Below, in pieces: positions 23,926 through 34,300 of a DNA stretch of 64,000 bases. The notes beneath the pieces are model-generated. The model was not told the DNA's origin and did no database searches. It was given only the letters and a program-made list of their open reading frames with translations. The stretch spans positions 1 through 64,000 of the forward strand of contig NZ_QEQQ01000014.1 of NCBI RefSeq assembly GCF_003097235.1, given 5' to 3'. Made by a program: the position numbers and the translations under genes. The stretch's first letter is position 1; every line of letters begins with the position of its first letter. This stretch comes from Pseudomonas sp. CC120222-01a. GTDB lineage: Bacteria; Pseudomonadota; Gammaproteobacteria; Pseudomonadales; Pseudomonadaceae.

Positions 23926-24774
23926 ATGAACACGATCGCTTTGACACCCACCACCGTGACCCTCAACTGGCGGGTTCGCCCAGGCCTGACGTTGGCCTGG
24001 GCCATCCTGGTCCTGCTCCTGCTGGCAGTAGCCTTCCCAAACTGGCTCTCCCCAACCGACCCCCTGGCCGCCGACGCCCGCCTGGCCTACCTTCCACCCA
24101 GCACCACTTTCTGGCTGGGCACCGATGAAAACGGCCGCGATGTCCTCAGCCGCCTGATCCACGGCGCCCGCCCATCGCTCTACATCGGCCTGGCCGCCAC
24201 CCTGGTCGGCCTCGGCTTGGGCATTTCGCTCGGCCTGCTCGCCGGCTTGGCCCCCGCCTGGCTGGACAACCTGCTGATGCGCGCCGTTGACGTTCTGCTG
24301 GCCTTCCCCGACTTGCTGCTGGCACTGGTCATCATCGCCCTGTTCGGCCAAGGCACCAGCAACCTGATCCTCGCCGTCGGCATCGCTTCAGTACCGCGCT
24401 ACGCTCGCCTGGTCCGCGCCCAGGCCCTGACCATCCGCCACGCCGGCTTCGTCGAAGCCGCCGTCACCCTGGGCCGCAAACGCTCGACGGTGGTGCTGAC
24501 CCACGTGCTGCCCAACGCCGTGCAACCGGTGCTGATCCTAGGCTGCATTGGCCTGGGCGGCGCCATCACCGCTGCCGCCGCGCTGAGCTTCCTCGGCTTC
24601 GGCGCACCACCGCCCGCGCCCGAGTGGGGCGCGATGATGGCGGTGGCGCGCAACTTCATGGCCAACGCACCCTGGCTGATGGCCTGGCCGGCGCTGGCGA
24701 TCACCCTGACCGTCATTTCCATCACCGTCATCGGCCGCGACTGGCTGCGCCGTAGCGAGGGCAGAAACCCATGA
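23926..24774 (+). CDS. ABC transporter permease (DppC type)
   Basis: This is a 282-aa inner-membrane permease with about six membrane segments. The DppC N-terminal signature WLGTDENGRDVLSRLIHGAR and the EAA loop QALTIRHAGFVEAAVTLGRKR are present, and the C-terminal SFLGFGAPPPAPEWGAM is characteristic. The start at 23926 has AGAAGGA upstream. It overlaps the ATPase gene by four bases. It pairs with the DppB-type permease at 19.2 kb, from which it is separated by three enzyme genes and a REP pair. Confidence 0.9.
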   Translation: MNTIALTPTTVTLNWRVRPGLTLAWAILVLLLLAVAFPNWLSPTDPLAADARLAYLPPSTTFWLGTDENGRDVLSRLIHGARPSLYIGLAATLVGLGLGISLGLLAGLAPAWLDNLLMRAVDVLLAFPDLLLALVIIALFGQGTSNLILAVGIASVPRYARLVRAQALTIRHAGFVEAAVTLGRKRSTVVLTHVLPNAVQPVLILGCIGLGGAITAAAALSFLGFGAPPPAPEWGAMMAVARNFMANAPWLMAWPALAITLTVISITVIGRDWLRRSEGRNP

Positions 24775-26420
24775 GCATCTTCGAACAGCACCCGGCACCG
24801 TTGGTGGACATCCGCGACCTGCGGGTCAGCTTCAACGGCGTGCCGGTGGTGCACGGCGTCAACCTGCAACTGCACGCCGGGCAGTGCCTGGCACTGGTGG
24901 GCGAATCGGGCTCGGGCAAGAGTGTGACAGCCCGCACGCTGGTGGGCCTGACCGGTGCCGGCGCCCAGGTGCAGGCACAGCGCCTGGCGTTTGCCGGGCA
25001 GGACCTGCGCCGGCTTGGCGAGCCTGACTGGCAGCGCTTGCGCGGTGGGCGTATCGGCTTCGTCATGCAGGATGCGCTGGGTTCGCTCGACCCGCTGCGA
25101 AGGGTGGGGGCCGAGATCGAAGAACCGCTGCTGTTGCACACCGATCTGGCCGCTGAACAGCGTCGCTTGCGCGTGCTCGAACTGCTGCGCCAGGTCGGCG
25201 TGCCCGAGCCCGAAGTGCGCGCCCGGCAGTACCCGTGGCAGTTGTCTGGAGGCCTGCGCCAGCGCGCCTTGATCGCTTCGGCGATCGCCTGTCAGCCGCG
25301 CCTGCTGATTGCCGACGAGCCCACCACCGCACTGGACGCCACGGTGCAGGCGCAGATCCTCGACCTGCTGGAGCAACTGCGCGCCCGCGACAACAGCCTG
25401 CTGGTGGTCAGCCATGACCTGGCCGTGGTTGCGCGCCTGGCCGACTGGGTGGCGGTGATGCGCCATGGCCTAGTGGTGGAGCAGGGCAGTGTCGAACAGG
25501 TTCTGCAGGACCCGCAGGACCCCTATACCCAACGCCTGCTGGGCGCAGCGCGGGCGGTGCATTTTCAGCGTCCGTCGGTCCCGGCGCTTTCGTGGGTGGA
25601 GGCCCCCGTGGTCGAGCAACCGGTGGTGTTGGAGGCGCGTGGGCTGCACAAGGCTTTCGTTGGGCCGGATGGCCAGCCGCGTCAAGTGCTGAATAATGTG
25701 TCGCTGCAATTGCGTGCCGGGCAAACCCTTGGCGTGGTCGGTGAATCCGGCTCTGGCAAGAGCACCCTGGGCCGTATCCTGCTGGGGCTGGAGCGGCCGG
25801 AGCAGGGCAGTGTGCACTTGGCCGGGCAGGACTGGCTGGCGCTTTCCGCCGCGCAACAGCGCCAGGCCCGGCAGGGCATTCAAGTGGTGTTCCAGGATCC
25901 ACTGGCCTCGTTCGACCCGCGCTATACCGTGCTGCGGGTGCTGGCTGAGGCGTTGGCTCAGTCCGGCGTGCCGCGTGGGTTGCAACGTACCGAGGCGGCA
26001 GCGTTGCTGGAGCGGGTGCAGTTGCCGGTGGGCCTGCTCGACCGTCGTCCGCTGGAGTTGTCTGGCGGTCAGCGGCAGCGCGTCGCAATTGCCCGGGCGC
26101 TGGCGATGAAGCCCAAGGTGTTGGTACTGGATGAGCCGGTGTCGGCGCTGGATGTGTCGGTGCAGGCGCGGATCCTGGCGTTGCTGGCGCAGCTCAAGGT
26201 GGAGTTGAAGCTGGCTTGCCTGTTCATCTCACATGACCTTGGGGTGGTGGAGCAGGTCAGTGACCAGGTGCTGGTGATGCAAGGGGGCCGGGTGGTGGAG
26301 CAGGGGGCGGTGGCGCAGGTGCTCGGGCAGCCGCGCCATCCCTATACCCGAGCCCTGCTCGATGCGGTGCCGCATCTGCCGGCGGCGCGGCCTCGCTGGT
26401 TTGAGCGGATTGCGGTGTAA
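24771..26420 (+). CDS. ABC transporter ATPase, fused DppD-DppF type
   Basis: This is a 549-aa protein with two nucleotide-binding domains in one chain. Walker A motifs GESGSGKS are at 44-51 and 324-331, ABC signatures LSGGLRQR (about 158-165) and LSGGQRQR in the second half, and Walker B ADEPTTALD and LDEPVSALD. It ends PRWFERIAV. Two fused domains in place of separate DppD and DppF are common in Pseudomonas sulfur and peptide importers. Its last 43 bases and stop are duplicated after TcB (45332-45375), which marks the insertion point of the toxin genes. Confidence 0.92.
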   Translation: MSIFEQHPAPLVDIRDLRVSFNGVPVVHGVNLQLHAGQCLALVGESGSGKSVTARTLVGLTGAGAQVQAQRLAFAGQDLRRLGEPDWQRLRGGRIGFVMQDALGSLDPLRRVGAEIEEPLLLHTDLAAEQRRLRVLELLRQVGVPEPEVRARQYPWQLSGGLRQRALIASAIACQPRLLIADEPTTALDATVQAQILDLLEQLRARDNSLLVVSHDLAVVARLADWVAVMRHGLVVEQGSVEQVLQDPQDPYTQRLLGAARAVHFQRPSVPALSWVEAPVVEQPVVLEARGLHKAFVGPDGQPRQVLNNVSLQLRAGQTLGVVGESGSGKSTLGRILLGLERPEQGSVHLAGQDWLALSAAQQRQARQGIQVVFQDPLASFDPRYTVLRVLAEALAQSGVPRGLQRTEAAALLERVQLPVGLLDRRPLELSGGQRQRVAIARALAMKPKVLVLDEPVSALDVSVQARILALLAQLKVELKLACLFISHDLGVVEQVSDQVLVMQGGRVVEQGAVAQVLGQPRHPYTRALLDAVPHLPAARPRWFERIAV

Positions 26421-26421
26421 G
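26378..26421 (+). repeat. 44-bp direct repeat, left copy (3' end of ABC ATPase gene)
   Basis: The sequence from gccggcggcgcggcctcg to ggtgtaag covers the last codons and stop of the ATPase. It recurs at 45332-45375 with one mismatch (26387 G, 45341 A). The two copies bracket the TcA-TcB genes. Confidence 0.9.
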
Positions 26422-26506
26422 TCACAGTCGCAATCCCTCCAAGAGGTTGACTCCGCCTGCACAGCTCAACCTGAGTTTTGCATGCCCGCCGGCCGCCCAC
26501 ACCTAT

Positions 26507-26550
26507 CATTTTTACCAGTTTCGGGTTTGCATTCCCCCCGTTAGCCTTCC
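26507..26550 (+). promoter_or_regulatory. Shared Tc upstream element, TcA copy
   Basis: TTTTACCAGT (26510-26519), 21 bases, then TTAGCCTTCC (26541-26550). Related words with the same 21-base spacing lie upstream of TcB (40089-40129) and TcC (53459-53499). It starts 91 bases before the TcA start and probably holds the promoter or an activator site. Confidence 0.5.
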
Positions 26551-26600
26551 CCCAACGTTGTACGGCTGCTCACAGCACCACGCGTATTCGGGAGATGGCA

Positions 26601-29600
26601 ATGGCAAAACCAAAGGTCGGTAAGGCCGCATCGCTGTTCGAAAAGCTGCTCGATACCGAGCCAGGCATCAAGGTCAAGCTCAAGTCCACCCCGCTGGCCG
26701 ACACTCTGCTGGTAGGCCTGCAGCACCTGCGGCCGACAGCGTTGATGGCACAGTTCCCGACCTTGACCCATGCGCAAGCGAAGCTGCTCAAGGCACGCCT
26801 GGATGTGAGCCGCGCGGCCATGATGCGGGCCTTCCGGGAACAGCGTCTGAGCGATGGCCGCAGGCGCTCGGCGGACGAACTCAAAGGCCCTCTCGCGCAG
26901 TCGACCGGGCCTACCTTCGAAAACCAGTTTCGCCCGAGCTGGGGCAATAACGCTGATCCCCAGGCGGTGGATGCGACCATTTCGCCTGCTGCCTACCTGG
27001 TCGATCTGCTCCTGTTCGTCTACGCATGCCTGGAAAGCGAGGCCGATGAAGACCGTGCGCTGTCCTTGCGAGCGCGCCGGCCAGATTTGTTCGAGCTGAT
27101 GGTTGACGCGCAAACCATGAACCAGCAGGTGACTCAGGTCGAGCTGGTCATCCATGTGCTGCAGAAACTGATCCAGAAGCAGCTGCCTGCTGGGCACGAC
27201 CTGACGCAGATCGAGGACAGGCTGCTGGAGGTTCGCTACCCGCCCCGGTTGTTTCCCTACGAAGCCTACTGGGCGCAGACCCGCACGGTCCTGACCCACA
27301 GCAAGGTCCACCTGAGCGAAGTCTCCCGCCTGAGTGACACCCAGGCGCCGTATTTCATCCGCCCTGGTGCCCACTCAGCGCGCTCTGACGATGCGTTGCT
27401 GCAGGACACTGCAATGGGGCCGCTGCTGCGCCAGATTCTCCTTGAGGTGCCCTATTTCGAGGAAGGCCCCGGGGTTCATCTGACCAAACTGGCCGCACAA
27501 CTGCAGGCGATGCACAAGCGCAGCCGCGCCGATGACGAAAAGCCGTCTCGCCAAGAGGCTTTTTTCAAGCAGAATTTTGGTGTGCCAGGCTTCCACAACA
27601 TGCAGAACGTGGTCAATTTCTGCCAGGCGCTGCAGATCGATCAGGCGGGCCTGAAGCAGCTCTTCGCCTTGGCTGACCACGCCCCGCGACGTTCGGACAA
27701 CGTGTCCGCCGCGGCCACCGGCAAGTGGGCAAGCGCCAATCTTGCAGGCGCGCGTTTCATCAACAGCGGCGGTGCCGACCCGGTCGGGGTCGGCAGCAAA
27801 GACGGTGATGATGCTCAGCATGAATTCCACTTTCTCACAGCGGCCCGGTGTGACCGGCTCAATCGCCTGGTACGGGTGGCCTACGCCTATGGCCTGACCT
27901 ACGCGCAAGCCGACCGTTTGCTCTGCGCCATCATCGATGCTGAATCGCGCAGCGTGATCGAACGCAGCCGCGGCCGGCTCAGCAGCGTCAACGGGCCGAT
28001 GGTGATCACGGCCAATACCTTGCGCTGCCTGGGCCTGTTCCAGTTCCTGCGCGAACGTTTTGCAATGGCCGATACCCCGGAGCGCTTGGCCCAGTTCACC
28101 GAGGGCTTCTCGACCTTGCTGTCAGACATGTCCATCTATGGGACCAGCACGGCAGCCAGCCCGTTCGATCAAGTGTTCAATGCCACTGGCCCGAATGCCC
28201 TGGAACTGGATGACCAACCGTTCAGCCTGGCGGCTGACGATAGCGCGAGCAAACGCACCGTCGACCAGTTGTGCAGCGGCCTGGGCATCAACATGGAAAC
28301 CTTCCGGCCATTGTCACGGGCGATCATGCAAGCCCAGGGCGGGGCAGGCTTGAGCCGTTCGCTGTCGGTCGTTTCGGCGTTCTACCGCGTGGTATGGCTG
28401 GCCCGTCTGTTGAAGATCACTCCGGTCGAATTGCTGTCGTTGCTGGAAGTGCTCAACCCGGAAGGGTTGTACGCGCTGCAGTTGGCGGGCAAACCCCAGG
28501 TCTCGATGTACCGCAACGACACGACCCAGACCGACCTGGTCAACGTCGTCCATGCCCTCGCCACCTGCGTGCTCTGGTGCCAGGAGCAGGACATTCCGAT
28601 TGCCTGGCTGGTGCGCCAACTGCTCCCCCTCGAGCGTTCGGATGTGGCGTCCACGGAGGTCAGGGTCACGCTGACCGAACTGGGCAGCAAGCTGCAACCG
28701 TTCCGTGACTTTAACAGCCTGCTCGAGGACGCGGGTGTGACGCCGCTGATCAAAGGCGATTGGCAAAGCCAGCTGGCGCAGATCGTTGATGGTGATGGCT
28801 TGATCACCGACAGCGGCAACCCGGAAGAGGACTTCGACCCTGTGCAGTACGAAGACTTCGCCAGGCGGGAAATCCAGGCCGTGATCGAGCAATTGCAGCC
28901 ACAGGAAGATAAGCAGGCGCGCCCGGCAAAAGAGGCCGAACTGCCCGCATTGACGGATGATCAAGCCGAGCGCCTGACCAGCCTGATTCTTGGGGTAGTA
29001 CTGCGCGTGCGTTCGCAGCAATGGGGCGTGGTGCAGGAACAATTGGCGCAGTTGCTCGAACTGGAATCCAACATGATCGTCCCGGTGATCTACTGGGCCG
29101 AGTCCAACGTGCATCAGTGGATGGCCAGCGCGGTGGCGTTCGACCCGCAGCCACTGGACTCGCGCCAGCTGGAGATCATCCTGCCGCTGGAGCGGCGCAT
29201 GCGCAGCCGTGCCGAAGTGGTGAGGCGCTTTGCCTTGAGCCCGGCCTTGTTCTCCAGCTTGCTGATCCGTGTGCAACGCCATCGCTTCAGTATTCAGACA
29301 CTTGAAATGACCTTTGCGACGCTCTACTACCTGGAGCGCTACACCCGCTTGCTGCGCATGGCCAAGCAGTCGGAAAAGCAACTGCTGGGTTATTTCGCGT
29401 TGGTCGAGGCTCTGGGCGAAATGAGCGACAACGAACGCCGCCTGATCAAGGATGCCGCCGCCGAGAAAATCGCCAATTGGCTGGGGTGCGGCATTCGCGA
29501 GGTGCTGGACGTGGCAAGCCTGGTATCGGCCGACGGCATCATCCGCAACCTCGGCCAGTTGTGTGCACTGCTCGATACCCGCCAACTGTGCAGGCGAACC

Positions 29601-31301
29601 GGTTTGAGCGCTGCCTCGTTGATGAAACTCAGCCAGCTTGGCCCAGGCAGCGAAGTTACAGCCTACCGCGGCGCGGCAGAAGAAATGCTCAGCAGCCTGC
29701 AACATACGGTCGATGCGCTGAAGGATGACGAGGAGCTGCGTCAGAGTCTGTCCACGCGCTGTACCGCGACTTCCTTGCGACTGGTGGCCAAGGTGATTGG
29801 TCACAGGCTCGAAGACCAGTATGAAGAGCACGAGAAGCGCACAACCGTGACATTGACCTTGCTGGACATGAACAACAGCCCGGTACCGGACATCCGGGTG
29901 AATTGGTCCACCGACCTTGGGGTGTTGCTCGACCACTTCAGTTACACGGATGAGCAGGGGCGTGCCGAGGTGATCCTGCAGTCGGATGCCACGCAAGGCG
30001 TTGCGAATGTCAAAGCCCGCTATCTGCTCGACAGCGAGGCGTTTGCGCCACCCATTGTCATCGATTGCGATGATGCAACGCTGCAGCTCTGGGCCAGCGG
30101 TGATAAGCCCGAGGAGCCTTGGCTCCCTGCGGGCAACCAAGGCACGTACACCTTGCGTTATCAGCTCAGGGACAATCTCAACAACCTGGGCGGTGACCGC
30201 CCTGTATCTTGGTCGACCGACCTGGGCCGTCTGGTCGACAGCGACGGTTCCACCCTGACGGATCAGGAGGGCTACAGCACGATGCGCGTGCGGAGCATGG
30301 AGGCCGGCACAGGCACGGTGTTGACCTGGTACGGCGACCGCAACGCGTTGCAGCGTGATATCGGTTTTGCCAATCAACCGTTCATCGGTACCTTGACCCT
30401 CACCTCGCCGGCAGTGGCCGGCGAGCCCCTCGCCGTCCGTGCCTGGATCAGCGGCCTGGATGGCAAGCCGGCGGCCAATCAGCCGCTGCGCTGGGAATGC
30501 GAAGGGGCTGAACTGGACAAGGCTGACCCGCAGAGCGATGAAAACGGCATGGCCAACGCCACTTTCAAGAACGCCGTCACAGGCCCCGTGCGGGTCACGG
30601 CGTTCCTGACCATCGCTGACCTGGATTACGTCAGTAAAGACCTGGAATCCGAGGTGCTGGTGGATGCCGATCAGCATGACGTCACCCAGCCCTGGGACTG
30701 GCCAATGGCGGACGGTATCTCGGCTGCTGAATTCGCCGTAAAGATCTGCAGTTCCAAAGGCGAGCCAGTGGCGCGTTACCCGGTGACCTGGAAGGTGCTG
30801 GAAGACGATGCCCTGTCCACGGTTCAGATGACCGGCGCAGACGGTTTCAGCCGCTTCTCGATCAAGAGCGACGAGCCGAAAACATTCCACGTCATTGCCA
30901 GCTGGGGTGGGAATGAGCATGAATTCGACGCCATCGAGTTCATGCCGGCCCTGGCGATTGAAATCCAGTTCGACGGTGAACCCGTGCACCAGGCTGTCGA
31001 GATCATACAGCCGCTGTCAGGGGCAAGCACGCACACGCTGAGTTTCCACCTGCAAGACCATCCGCTGCTGGGCATGCCGGTGAGCTTGCGCTATTTCGGC
31101 CGCCATTCGGCGTATTCGCTGGGGCTGTCTGTCGAGCCTGGGTTCGGGGTAGAGCAAAGATTTGCCGCTGGCGAGGTGGCATGGACCGTCGATTGCGAGT
31201 CCACGGCATTGATTCAACCCGGTCAGGGCGAGTTCCGGCTGATGTACGAACATGCCGTTGAGGGCGTGCGGGTCCCGGTCACTGTCCATCCACCGCGCTG
31301 A
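26601..31301 (+). CDS. Tc toxin TcA component, N-terminal part (TcaA-like) with Ig-like modules
   Basis: This 1566-aa protein is the N-terminal half of a TcA subunit, the pentameric translocation pore of Tc toxins. The VRP1/SpvA-like region is at about 90-200 (ATISPAAYLVDLLLF, then RRPDLFELMVDAQTMNQQV), followed by a long alpha-helical shell. From about 1083 come four tandem Ig-like (Big_1/invasin-type) modules, beginning near 1083, 1182, 1278 and 1377; WSTDLG occurs in the first two. The start at 26601 is favoured by GGGAG six bases upstream over the ATG at 26595. TcaA of Photorhabdus is about 1100 aa, so this one is enlarged. It is followed after 46 bases by the second TcA half. Confidence 0.85.
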   Translation: MAKPKVGKAASLFEKLLDTEPGIKVKLKSTPLADTLLVGLQHLRPTALMAQFPTLTHAQAKLLKARLDVSRAAMMRAFREQRLSDGRRRSADELKGPLAQSTGPTFENQFRPSWGNNADPQAVDATISPAAYLVDLLLFVYACLESEADEDRALSLRARRPDLFELMVDAQTMNQQVTQVELVIHVLQKLIQKQLPAGHDLTQIEDRLLEVRYPPRLFPYEAYWAQTRTVLTHSKVHLSEVSRLSDTQAPYFIRPGAHSARSDDALLQDTAMGPLLRQILLEVPYFEEGPGVHLTKLAAQLQAMHKRSRADDEKPSRQEAFFKQNFGVPGFHNMQNVVNFCQALQIDQAGLKQLFALADHAPRRSDNVSAAATGKWASANLAGARFINSGGADPVGVGSKDGDDAQHEFHFLTAARCDRLNRLVRVAYAYGLTYAQADRLLCAIIDAESRSVIERSRGRLSSVNGPMVITANTLRCLGLFQFLRERFAMADTPERLAQFTEGFSTLLSDMSIYGTSTAASPFDQVFNATGPNALELDDQPFSLAADDSASKRTVDQLCSGLGINMETFRPLSRAIMQAQGGAGLSRSLSVVSAFYRVVWLARLLKITPVELLSLLEVLNPEGLYALQLAGKPQVSMYRNDTTQTDLVNVVHALATCVLWCQEQDIPIAWLVRQLLPLERSDVASTEVRVTLTELGSKLQPFRDFNSLLEDAGVTPLIKGDWQSQLAQIVDGDGLITDSGNPEEDFDPVQYEDFARREIQAVIEQLQPQEDKQARPAKEAELPALTDDQAERLTSLILGVVLRVRSQQWGVVQEQLAQLLELESNMIVPVIYWAESNVHQWMASAVAFDPQPLDSRQLEIILPLERRMRSRAEVVRRFALSPALFSSLLIRVQRHRFSIQTLEMTFATLYYLERYTRLLRMAKQSEKQLLGYFALVEALGEMSDNERRLIKDAAAEKIANWLGCGIREVLDVASLVSADGIIRNLGQLCALLDTRQLCRRTGLSAASLMKLSQLGPGSEVTAYRGAAEEMLSSLQHTVDALKDDEELRQSLSTRCTATSLRLVAKVIGHRLEDQYEEHEKRTTVTLTLLDMNNSPVPDIRVNWSTDLGVLLDHFSYTDEQGRAEVILQSDATQGVANVKARYLLDSEAFAPPIVIDCDDATLQLWASGDKPEEPWLPAGNQGTYTLRYQLRDNLNNLGGDRPVSWSTDLGRLVDSDGSTLTDQEGYSTMRVRSMEAGTGTVLTWYGDRNALQRDIGFANQPFIGTLTLTSPAVAGEPLAVRAWISGLDGKPAANQPLRWECEGAELDKADPQSDENGMANATFKNAVTGPVRVTAFLTIADLDYVSKDLESEVLVDADQHDVTQPWDWPMADGISAAEFAVKICSSKGEPVARYPVTWKVLEDDALSTVQMTGADGFSRFSIKSDEPKTFHVIASWGGNEHEFDAIEFMPALAIEIQFDGEPVHQAVEIIQPLSGASTHTLSFHLQDHPLLGMPVSLRYFGRHSAYSLGLSVEPGFGVEQRFAAGEVAWTVDCESTALIQPGQGEFRLMYEHAVEGVRVPVTVHPPR

Positions 31302-31347
31302 ATCCCATTTCACCGATCCGGCCCTTCATCGTGGTAACGAGGTGACT

Positions 31348-34300
31348 ATGAACACTGCATTGAGCAATCAGCTGGCCGAGCAATGGCGGGACGCTTTATC
31401 GAACTACTGCATTCACCATGTGATGCCCGACGTGTTGCAGGCGTCGGCGCTCAACATGGTAACACCCGAGCACTTGAACAAATACGTTTTGCTCGATACC
31501 CAGGTCACGTCGGCGGTAACCACGTCCTTCCTGGCTGAAGCGCTGGCCTGCGTGCAGACCTACATCAACGGCGTTTTCTACAATATCGAGCCTGGCTATG
31601 ACGCGGCGCTTCCACAGGAATTGCGCACGTTCTGGCAGCAGGGCATGGCCAACTATTCGATCTGGGCCGCCTACCAGATGCTCGAAGATTACCCCGAGAA
31701 CTACATCCGCCCGGAACTGCGCTTCGACAAGACCGAGCTGTTCCAGACCCTGGAAAACGAACTGGCCCAGAGCAAGATCACCGACGCGGCCGTGCAGAAA
31801 GCGCTGGTGAATTACCTGAGCGGCTATGAGTTGCAGAACAGTATCCGTGTGCAGTCCGGCTACATCGACTATGCCGGCCCGCAGGGGGATGAGGGCCAGT
31901 TCGTCGGTTATACCCTGGCCAACTCGGACTACTACCTGCTGGGGTGCGATACCGCCTCGCCGCCGAAGTACTACTGGCGCAAAGTCGCCGTGCGCCTGGA
32001 CCAGCACTCCAACTATGTGCAACCCGACGCCTGGAGCGAGTGGCAAGCCATCACCATGCCGCCTACCGCCAGCGTGGTCGAGGCGCGGTTGGTGGTGTTC
32101 TGCGGGCGCCTGCACCTGGTGTGGCTGCATCAGGAAGCGCCGCGCGAGATCGAAGACGGCACCAAGGAACACTACGATCTCAAAGTGCAGTTGATGTACC
32201 TGGGCCTGGACAATCAGTGGTCCACGCCGGAGTTGTTGCTTTCTCATAGCAAGCAAGTCGATAAGGGCACGGATCCATTGGAGGACGCCGATAACCGTTT
32301 ACTGGCCTTGGCCCTCGGCAAGGCGCAGGGTAGTGATGATCAGTTGTATGTCGCTTGGGTGGAGCGTGATGGCTTGCGCGGGGTGGTGCAACGTGACGTC
32401 TTGAAGCGCGCTGCGCCTGCGGCTGATGTCATTGGCAAGCCTGACCGTGACGCGCTGCTCGAAGTCTTTGCGGACCCAGTGGGCGGCCTGGCTTTTCAGC
32501 GCCGCATCACCAGTGCGCGCAAGGAGCCTGTGAAGGTCAAGCCACTACCCGATAATGACCGCCATCTAAGCGTGGAGGTATCGCTTGCTGCGCACCTGGG
32601 GGATACCTACACACTGCACGTAAAAGGTTGCAGTTCCAAGGTTGAACCCGTTCCGATCCCCGCGTCGGTTTATCTCTCCAGCGTTGGGTTGTTGGTCATC
32701 TCGAGTGAGGTGTACGTTGAGGTGTACACCGGCCCTTCAGGTACGTTGTCGCTGCGTTGCTTTATTGGCATGAAACCAACGTTCGAGAAGTTGGATTTGC
32801 AGCACAAGGGAAAACCGATCACTTCGGTATTGAGCTCCGATTTCCACCGGGGTCGCTATGGCTGGTACGAGGCGGAGGTTGATCTTAATAACTTTGATAT
32901 CCAATTGCTCGGCTACAAGGCCAGCGACATTCGCGAAGGCGCCGGTTTTACTTTCAGCGTTGATGGCAGCCCGCAACGGCCATTGGCGAGTTACAACAAC
33001 TTTATTACCGGGCTGGCCGAGAAAATGGCGACCAGAGACTTCACGGTTACCATTGACGGAGAAGCCTTTGGCGCGCAGCCCCTGACGCTGAACGGCAAAG
33101 CCACCAGCGCCTGGCGAAGCAAGAAATTGGAGAGTGGGGCCGCTACCATCACGGTCAAGTTTGCAAGTGACAGGGAATCCGCAGCGTTCGTGGTCGAGCT
33201 GGGCGACCTGACCAAGACCGGTGAGGCACCGATCATTGCTCGGCAGAGCAGCGGTACGGACTTCCTGGTCGTCCGTTTGAAGCAGAACGAAGACTCTTAT
33301 CGTGACGTCACCTCACGCTTGAACTCCCAGCATGTCACCGACCTGATCAACCGTGCGCAAGCCTCGCCTCAGGCGGTTTTCGCCTGGGATGCCCAGCTGC
33401 TGCAAGAGCCCGCCTACGACTCCAAAGACGTTGGTGCAACGTACCAGGGATGGCAGCGCGCCGACGACAGTCCCAAGGTTGAATATTTCGACGCCAATGG
33501 CCTGTACCTGCGTGAATTGTTCTTCCATGTGCCGCACCTGATCGCCTCGCGGCTCCAGGTGGAGGAGCGCTTCGAGGACGCGCGCCGTTGGCTGGGGCTG
33601 GTGTTCGACCCGCAACGCAAGCAGGAGGCCACCGAGCAGGCTGGGGTCGATTACTGGCGTTGCGCCTGGCTATTGCAGGACGACACCGAAGCGTCTGGGC
33701 TCGAGCACCAGCTGGCCGACCCCCACGCGATTGCCTTGCATGCGCCTTCCCATTACCGCAAGGCCGTTTTCATCCAGTGCGTGCAGTTGTTGATCGATGA
33801 GGCCGACCTGCTCTATCGGCGTCAGACCCGTGACAGCCTGGCCAATGCCTGGCTGTTGTACACCATGGCAGCCGACCTGATGGGCGAGGCGCCGGACGCC
33901 CGGGCGATCGATACCTGGCAGCCCAAACCCGTCGAAGAGTTGCTCGAAAGCGCCGGAGGCGGGGAAACGAGGCTGCTAGAGCATGCCCATGCCGTGCAGC
34001 CCGCCGACCTGCCCAAGCAGCTGGAGACGTTCGCATGGGCCGGCGTGGCGGCGCATCCGGCCTTCCGTGCACCGGTGAACCAGCAACTGTTGGACATCTG
34101 GGGCCTACTGGCCAGGCGGTTCCATAACCTGCGGCGTTTCCTGACTCTCGACGGCCAGCCGATGCAGTTGCCGCTGTACGCGCCCCCAGCCAACCCCTTC
34201 GACCTGCTGCTCGCACGCATGGGCGGCAACGCCAGCCTGGCGCATCTGCAGGGCTACCGCACCGTGGTGCCGCCGTACCGCTTCCGCACCCTGCTCGCCA

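Noticed and set aside
28314..30989. 891-codon minus-strand open frame inside TcA part 1
   Set aside because: This is a shadow of the TcA gene. The product shows no family motifs and no neighbouring minus-strand gene.
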